From assembly GCA_036936605.1 (NCBI GenBank), contig JAUPFV010000002.1:129440376-129504375 (forward strand): a stretch of DNA of 64,000 bases. The letters are read 5' to 3'. Numbering within the stretch: position 1 is the stretch's first letter; each line of letters starts with the position of its first letter. The notes under the pieces are model-generated. The model was given only the letters and a program-made list of their open reading frames with translations. It was not told the origin of the DNA and made no database searches. Made by a program: the position numbers and the translations under genes. The DNA comes from Limnanthes douglasii subsp. nivea. Taxonomy: Eukaryota > Streptophyta > Magnoliopsida > Brassicales > Limnanthaceae. This document shows positions 56,976-64,000 of the stretch, in pieces.

Positions 56976-57820
56976 TCGTATGGCTTACCCAAAAACTGAA
57001 GCCAACGAAGCACGAGCTCTTCTCTTATTAACTATTCCTAAGAATTGAATTGAAAAGAAACTTAGACCGAGAGTACAAGGCGTCCTATTTAAAGAGAGGG
57101 AGCGGGATTGAGTAGGCACCAACTTAATTTCCCGCCCGATCTTTTCTTTTTCTTTTTCAAATTCTTAAATAATTTTTTTATTAAATAAAAAAAAATTAGT
57201 TGACTATTCAAACCATTTAGATAGAATTTTAACTTACACTCTTTTTAATAACTATACAATTTTTTTTCATTTTATTTTATTATAAGAAATATTATGTTTG
57301 ATGATTATAGATTTTGTAAGCAATATTAAAATATATATGGTAAAAAATATTTTTGACATGTTTTAACTCAGAGTCGGTTTTTAGTCCATGATAATATAAC
57401 AAAATTGAAAAAGAAAATCCAATTTAATTTTTAAAACAACAAAAAAATAGAGTTTTCAAAATTCTCTAATTTGTTCATGCCAGGTATGTTAATAAGTTTA
57501 TATCTTGAATAGCATAATTATATCATGAATAACAATATTATATTATGGGATACTAGTATTAGCACTGTTAAATTATCATAATATATATGATTAATCATGT
57601 AAATTTGGATTAATAATAAGATTGTTTGTGTAAATCTAACCAACAATATTATTCCATTTAAACATATAATGAATAACATGGTTGTCCTCTAAAATATACA
57701 AAAGTAACGATATTATTCCATTAAAAATCATATGAATAAATAGATTGTTATTGTTATAAATATGTAAGACAAAATATTATAATTTGAAAACAAAAATACT
57801 AATATTTTAGATAAATAGAT
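56976..57820 (-). repeat. Duplication R, copy 2 (partial)
   Basis: Matches 55815-56650 but lacks the upstream 590 bp shared by copies 1 and 3. The E2F-like site (57128-57136) and the TATA-like tatttaaag are kept. It is followed by AT-rich DNA up to the gypsy fragment. Confidence 0.85.
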
Positions 57821-58029
57821 CTTTCTCTATAATCTAAAAAAATCGAATAATAAAATATATCTTATTCATAGTTAATTATATTACTTATGATAGTTTAACA
57901 ATGTTAATATTGTTATTCATAATATAATTCTTTTATTGGAGTTGGTTAAGTATTTTAATAAAATCCAACAAAAATATGAAAATGCAGAAAATTTACTAAA
58001 ACAGCAAAACGAGGGTTTAAACGACTAAA

Positions 58030-60120
58030 TTTAGGGTCTAGACTTCATCATGATTGATGCTTTCGAAAATCGTTGGGCTTCTCGACGCGTTCGATTTGAG
58101 TGGTCGCATCGCCTAATTCTGATATCTGGGCCCCAAATAAAGCATGTTTCCGTTTGTCCAAAAGGGTCATATATTCATGGGCTTGTGCAACTACATCATC
58201 CTCCCCTTCTTCGGAAGAATTCGCCCACAAATTCTTAGCTTCATCATCCTCAGCAGTAGCAGTAAATGGAACCATGTGCTTCACGTAGAAAACGTTATGG
58301 GTCTTCATGTGGCTGGGTAGTTTCAACCTGTATGCATTGGGATTAATCTTTTCAATAATTTTAAACGGACCCACCTTCCTTGCAGCCAACTTGTTGTACT
58401 CGTATGCAGGATAACGATCCCTAGTCAAAACAGCCCATACAAAATCTCTCGGCTAAAAATCACTGTTAGTCCCCCATGTTTACCACTTGTATCAACATAG
58501 TCATTTTCGTTCACTTCTGCATAAAACTCATTCCCTTCATTTAAAAAATTTGCACGATTAGTCCCTCCGCATATTCCGGGGGACCAAAAGTGATACAAAA
58601 CTTGGGATTTGGGGACCAAAAGTGATACAAAACTTGGGATTAGAGGACCAAAAGTGATACAAAACTTAAATTTTAAATGCCACGTGTCAGTTTTTAAATG
58701 GTTTATATGCGTAGGGGACTATATTTGCAAATTTTCAAAACGAAGAGTATGAGTTTTATGCAGAAGTGAACGAAAGGGACTATGTTGATACAAGTGGTAA
58801 ACATGGAGGACTAACAGTGTTCTTTACCCAAGTCTCCCACTGCAAACTCCACCAGGCGGCGCTTCGTATCTGCGGCAATCTTGTACTTCTGTGTTGTTTC
58901 CTCCAGGTGTTTGCGGGTGTTTCATGGATCAACCATAGATCAGCAATGGCGTTCTCGACCTTAGCTGGAACCTTATCAAGTGTTGGAAAAGCTAAGTCCA
59001 TGGGACCCCGTGGGTTATAACCATAGACTACCATAAAAGGACTATACCCAGTACTGCGCTTGTGGTTCCTGTTGTAGGCGAACTCAACATGATAAAGGCG
59101 GGAATCTCATGCTTTCAAGTTCCCAGAGACCTCTGTGCGTAACAAGTTTCCTAACGTTCGATTAGTTACCTCGGTTTGGCCGTCTGTCTACGGGTGATAT
59201 GCGCTGCTAAAACTCAGCTTCGTGTTTGTGAGACGCAACAAACTCCTCCAAAAATGCCCCACAACCGTGCATCGCGATCAGAAACGATATTCAAGGGTAG
59301 ACCATGTAAGCGATAGACCTCACGAAAGTATAAATTAGCAACATTCACAGCATCTGTGGTTTTCTTACAGGCAATGAAGTGGGCCATCTTAGAAAACCTG
59401 TCAACCACTACAAAAATAGAATCGTTACCTCTCAATGTTCTTGGCAGCCCAGAGATGAAATACATGCTGACGCTTTGCCACGGTCCTTCCGATATTGGGA
59501 TTTGTAGGTATAGACGAGCGTTGGAGGATATACCTTTTGCCACCTGGCAAACCCGACAACCAGTTACAAAATGGATAACATATCGCCTCAAATGCGGCCA
59601 GAAGAACTGACTGGATACAGAGTGAAGGGTTTGATCTCTACCCCCATGCCCCTCATTGTGTCTCTCCTGTACAATCAGTAACCTCAAACTTCCCTCAGGA
59701 ACACAAAGTAAATTACCTCTGAAGAGGTAATCGTTGCTCACTACAAAATCTTTTCTCAAACCTGCGCTAACATCCTCTAGAATAGGACCAAAATATGGAT
59801 TGGTAGCCAATAGATCCTTCATCATCTCGAATCCCACAACTTCTCCTTCCATACGAATCATCATGCTGCGTCGGCTCAATGCATCAGCTCAATGCGTCAG
59901 CTACGCGGTTAACTGTCCCCGAAGTATGCTTAATGGAAATGGTAAATTATTGAGTAAATGCTACCCAACGTGCATGGCGGGAAGAGAGTTTCTCCTGAAT
60001 CTGTAAATGCTTTAAGGCATCATGATCGGTGTACAAGACAAAGTCATTGTAGGCCAAGTAGGAACTCCAGTGCTTCAAAGCTTGTACAAGTGCATAAAAC
60101 TCTTTGTCATAGGTGATGTA
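58030..60120 (-). pseudogene. Gypsy RNase H-integrase fragment of a second type
   Basis: On the minus strand, 60120-59900 reads RNase H ([31 protein letters not shown]). 59879-59214 reads the linker and integrase: zinc ligands (HNEGHGG...CRVCQVAKG), then VVVDRFSKMAHFIAC and IVSDRDARL with the catalytic Asp. 59034-58840 has MVVYGYNPRGPMDLAF. 58428-58048 holds the GPY/F-like module (ARKVGPFKIIEKINPNAYRL) and an acidic tail. Spacing and motifs resemble chromovirus-type elements rather than Tat, but no chromodomain is visible. It is truncated at 60120 by duplication Q and interrupted by a MITE. Confidence 0.85.
58451..58829. mobile_element. Mutator-type MITE with 9-bp TSD
   Basis: 379 bp with long terminal inverted repeats of about 80 bp. 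The left end ggctaaaaatcactgttagt and the complement of the right end, gggtaaagaacactgttagt, agree at most positions and continue through ccatgtttaccacttgtatc. It is flanked by aaatctctc (58442-58450) and aagtctccc (58830-58838), matching at 7 of 9 bases. The insertion splits the gypsy integrase frame between VGDL and DFVWAVLTRD motifs. The interior has three ggaccaaaagtgatacaaaa repeats and no coding capacity. Confidence 0.85.
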
Positions 60121-61690
60121 GTAATTTTTTTTGCAAAGTAATTGAAAATATATTGTTGTAGCTTCAATATTTTATTGACCTGTAATTTCAGTATAGATGT
60201 AAAATAGAGGTAATATAAACAAGAACATGGACCTGTAATTTGCACATGTAATATAATGAGGAATGTGGACCTGTAATTTAGACATGTAACGTAATCAAGA
60301 AATGGACCTGTAATTTAGACACGTAATAACAAACCTGTAATATATGTGAGTTTTTTTTAATATATACCTGTATTTTAACCTACCTGTAATATATCTGAGT
60401 TTTTTTTTGTTATATAGACTTATATTTTACCTGTAATAAAGACTAAACATAACCTGTAACAATAACCTTAATAACATCATATTCCAACCATCACATTCCA
60501 ACCATCATATTCCAACCAGCAATACAAAAAATGTCCAAGGTTTAGCCATTACATAAAGCTTAACCTTAATGACAACATCAATTAATCCAGTCTCATCCAT
60601 TACAGTAGCCACCGAAGGAAAAAACAACAACAATACTCCTAAAACTATACTACCTCACCGGTTATTACAAAAAACCTACTCCTAACACCATAACACCTCA
60701 CAACAAACGGTACATCAAGGCATAGTATGCTTCGTCGATGGTTCACTAACCCCTGCCCATGACTGGACACCTCTGGTTGTCGCGGCAGAGCTTCTTGAGT
60801 TCTCAATGCAAGATTCGCTAACAACACCAACAAAAATATTAATATTGACAACTGTGTTACCTAAACCAGTAACAGCTGTTGCACCACCATGCGATGTTGT
60901 TGCCGAATTTTGATCTGCAAGTCTTATATGAACATCTAGCTTTTTTGCCTTCACATTTTGTAACCATGAATCGGGGATCTTTTGCTTTTTTCTTCCCGCC
61001 GTAGCTGATGCCTTCTTTGCTTCCTTAAACTGTTGCATATTTTTTGTCCTCGCCCAGGTGTTATGTGGGGATGTAATTCTGTTTTGAGATGAAAAAAAAG
61101 GATGGTGTAGCAGCATATTTATCAAACAAAAATGAACAATTAGATTCTCTACACACAAATTGTCTAATATGGTTAAAACAACTTTGATAGAAAAAGTATA
61201 AATCTTACAGTTGGGACCACATTTTTATGCATCATGCCTCATCTTCTATAAATGCAGTAGGCTACACTTCCCTGCATAAAGGTATACAAATATAAATAAA
61301 CACTTACTGGGACCACAGGACATGCAACCACAACACAACACGACCAACCACACATAAATATACACTTATTAGGACCACAACATAATCAACCACAGTCAAC
61401 ATTACTCAAACACAATCAACCAAACTCAATCACTAATTAAATTAAAACTTACATCTGACTGAACTCATGGATCACCAATTCCTGCCTTTCTCAACTGTTT
61501 TTAAAACAAAAAATATAATGAATAAAATATACAAATAGTTAACTACGCTTAAAACTAGTTAAAACTTACAGGAATTTGGGTATATGTTCTATCTGGTTGT
61601 CCTTGTACAACAACTGCTGGTGTGGGATCATCCACCATAGATGTGCCTCCTTTTTCACCTACACGACGTCTTTTATTGTGTCAAGTATCT
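60120..61690. repeat. Duplication Q, copy 2
   Basis: Same orientation as 51917-53500 with a few percent divergence by eye. Its left edge cuts straight into the gypsy RNase H region at about 60120. Confidence 0.88.
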
Positions 61691-62345
61691 TTGGTCCCAC
61701 CCAGGTGGACCTCGCACAAGCCCAATACAGGTGGTGCTCCTCTCTACCAGGGAAGGTTTTCTTCATATTTGGGTAGAGATGCCTTGGAGAGAATCTGTGC
61801 TCTGAGTTGGGGTAGAGGGTAAGCAAGGCTTGTACGAGGCATTTCTGCTTTTCTGACATCCACGTAAATGATCTATGGTTTTGTATGTCGATATCGTCCC
61901 CCAATTGTTGAAGAAACCAATACAAAATATCCCTGTTTTTAGACTTTACAACAGCCTAAGCCAACGGATACATCTGGTCGTTCGCATCCACCGCAACAGC
62001 TACAAGTAACTGCCTCCCAAATGCCTCAGTGAAGAAGCAATCATCCATAACCAACACCGGTCTGCATCCAGACTTAAACCCTTCTTTGAGACCAGCCAAA
62101 CAAACATATACTCTTTTAAACACCCTTTCATCACACTGCATAATCATAGTAGACCCCGGGTTTGTCCGTAATATTTCATGGCAATATTGCCGCAATCTTC
62201 TATACTGAATCATGTCATCTCCAACTATCAGATTCAAAGCCCTCGATCTTGCTCGGTATGGCTTTGGTCTTGTTATCTTCACCAGGTACTCCTTGCTAAC
62301 GTCGACAATCAAAATTTTGATTGACCAATCTGTATCAGTTTTCCA
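60715..62345 (-). pseudogene. MuDR-like transposase (copy 2, internally deleted)
   Basis: 62312-61956: VSKEYLVKITRPKPYRARSR, then LRTNPGSTMIMQCDERVFKR, VYVCLAGLKEGFKSGCRPVL, VMDDCFF and AVAVDANDQMYPLA, the N-terminal MULE region up to the first catalytic block. 61925-61659: RSFTWMSEKQKCLVQALLTL, YPNSEHRFSPRHLYPNM and YWACARST, the classical MULE core. A deletion then joins it at about 61677 to the C-terminal end (VGEKGGTSMVDDPTPAVVVQ, tail to 60715). The SWIM finger is lost. Together the two copies cover nearly the whole protein. Broken frames make it inactive. Confidence 0.85.
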
Positions 62346-62767
62346 TCGGTGGAGATATGTTTCACAGCTACCTACTATTATTTATGGCAAACCATGGTTT
62401 CGAGTTGGTTAGTTTTTTAGAATTTACTATTGGCTTAGATTTTAATCACATTTGATGTTTCTTAATACAACTTAAATAATTTTTATGCATTATTTGAATC
62501 TTCGTCGCTAGAAGATATACCATTATCTATCATGAATGGTAACACTTTTGGTTTATGCATCCCATATCTACAACGTTGGTGAGTGTAAAACTAAAATTAG
62601 ACTAATTAATCCATTTTTAGTAAATATTAACGTCTAACATTTCTTTGATTATTTTTTTTATAGAATTATAAGGTTTTTGAATACTTTTTAAACGTTAATT
62701 ATGATTAATCATCGGATAAAATGTAGAAAAATGTTATTGTGAATAAAGTGAATCCCGAAGGAATCAC
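62346..62767. other. Spacer between MULE copy 2 and R copy 3
   Basis: AT-rich. The minus strand at about 62590-62490 reads RYGMHKPKVLPFMIDNGISS then SDEDSNNA, perhaps a short exon of the MULE N-terminus, but no family match is evident. Confidence 0.4.
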
Positions 62768-63132
62768 AATGAAATTAAAAATTGTGAAAAGATCTCGATT
62801 AATTTTTTAAAGTTTGAAAAAAATAAATTTATAAGTTAAAATGAAACAGTTAGTTTTGCTATTACATTAATTTTCTACTTTTTTCGTGTTAAACACATTT
62901 CAGAACATAAACTAGCTCATGCTCAAATCCAAACATAAAATACCTCGTGAAAATTAACTGTAAAATATAAATTGAAGCATAGATAGATAATCTTAAAGCA
63001 ACTCCAATAGACTCTCTAAATGAGAATAAAAGTTATATATACCTATTATTTTATAAAAACTTGTATCAATGATAGTCTAAACGATCTTTTAGTCATATTT
63101 TATTTTTGTATATTTAGATAAGACCGTTAATA

Positions 63133-63176
<44 letters not shown>

Positions 63177-64000
63177 ATCTCTTAGTCATATTTTACGTTT
63201 AATAGGTATATTTAGATAAGACGGTTAATATTCTAAACATATTTTTTTCCTTAATTCACCATTACTTGAAAATACTCTAGGAATACAATATTGTTTGGGG
63301 AATTCATTTAATCAAATTTTCTAATTAAATATTATGAATACAATATTGAATGGAAAATTGTATGGCTAACCCAAAAACTGAAGCGAAGCGAACGAAGCAC
63401 GAGCTCTTCTGTTATTAACGATTCCTGAGAATTGAATGGAAAAGAAACTTAGACGGAGAGTACGAGGCGTCCTATTTAAAAGGAGGGAGCGGGATTGAGT
63501 AGGCACCAACTTAATTTCCCGCCTGATTTTTTTTTTCAATTTCTTAAATCATTTTTTATTAAATTAAAAACAAATACTTGACTATTCAAACCATTTAGAT
63601 AGAATTTTAACTTACACTATTTTTAATAACCATATAATTATTTTTTCATTTTATTTCATTATTATAAATATTATGTTTGATGATTATAGATTTTGAAAGA
63701 AATATTAAAATATATATATATATATATATATAACATATTTTTGAGATGTTTTAGCTGAGAGTCAGTTTTTAGTCCATGATAATATAAGAAAATTGAAAAA
63801 GAAAATCCAATTTAATTTTTAAAACCGCAAAAAATAATGTTTTCAAAATTCCCAAATTTGTTCATGCAAGGTAAGCTAATAAATTTATATCTTGAATAGC
63901 ATAATTATATTATGAATAACAGTATTATATTAGAGGATAATAGTATTAGCACTGTTAAATTATCATGATATATATGATTAAATATGTAAATTTGGATGAA
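62768..64000 (-). repeat. Duplication R, copy 3 (runs off the window)
   Basis: Matches 55221-56465, including the (AT)n run (about 63137-63172), the E2F-like tttcccgcc (63515-63523), the TATA-like tatttaaaagg and the exon-like block. An extra (AT)n expansion is at 63713-63732. Confidence 0.87.

Noticed and set aside
58461..58820. CACTA transposon, because the inverted repeats contain CACTG
   Set aside because: Repeat symmetry extends outward to ggstaaa ends, and the flanks give a 9-bp TSD, not 3 bp.

Overview
This is a stretch of eudicot-type plant nuclear DNA. The evidence is plant-only gene families (a PLS-class pentatricopeptide repeat gene, a KIN-14 kinesin, FAR1-like and MuDR-like transposases), short GT-AG introns and dense plant retrotransposons. 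Nothing here fixes the species. Most of the window is transposable element, and only one gene looks intact, the PPR gene at 35964-37637.

Region 1 (1-29540) is a stack of Ty3/gypsy elements that can be unpicked from target-site duplications (TSDs). A decayed minus-strand element D (1-2383) carries a tRNA-derived SINE (1378-1614). Next to it lies plus-strand element B (2384-29540; its 5' LTR is cut down to 117 bp). Element A (3038-20569, TSD GAGAC) is inserted in the gag region of B, and element C (6339-18955, TSD TAAAT) is inserted in A. C carries a second RNase H after the normal one and A and B have similar pol proteins, all of which points to the Tat lineage. A, B and C each carry an extra gene between integrase and 3' LTR, encoded on the opposite strand to gag-pol. 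These antisense genes are related to each other and contain introns. Element C also has an internal 2 kb tandem duplication of gag-protease and has lost one integrase catalytic aspartate.

Region 2 (about 30200-43000) holds a decayed minus-strand L1-type LINE with ORF1, endonuclease, RT and RNase H. It ends within about 80 bp of the PPR start codon, head to head. After the PPR gene comes a ten-exon minus-strand KIN-14 kinesin gene with all exon phases intact but a 2-bp frameshift in the motor domain.

Region 3 (about 45100-64000) is a DNA-transposon and gene-fragment mosaic. It has two exons of a TATA-binding protein gene with a 1-bp deletion, pieces of an unidentified gene, a small basic-protein gene (47381-47980), a FAR1-like Mutator transposase, a GRF zinc-finger gene fragment, two MuDR-like transposase copies, an RNase H-integrase fragment of a second gypsy type, and a Mutator-type MITE. 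Three sets of direct duplications (called P, Q and R here) tie the region together. In one copy the promoter and first codons of the 47381-47980 gene are fused in frame to MULE transposase. Each R repeat carries a TATA-like box and an E2F-like site facing the MULE coding strand.
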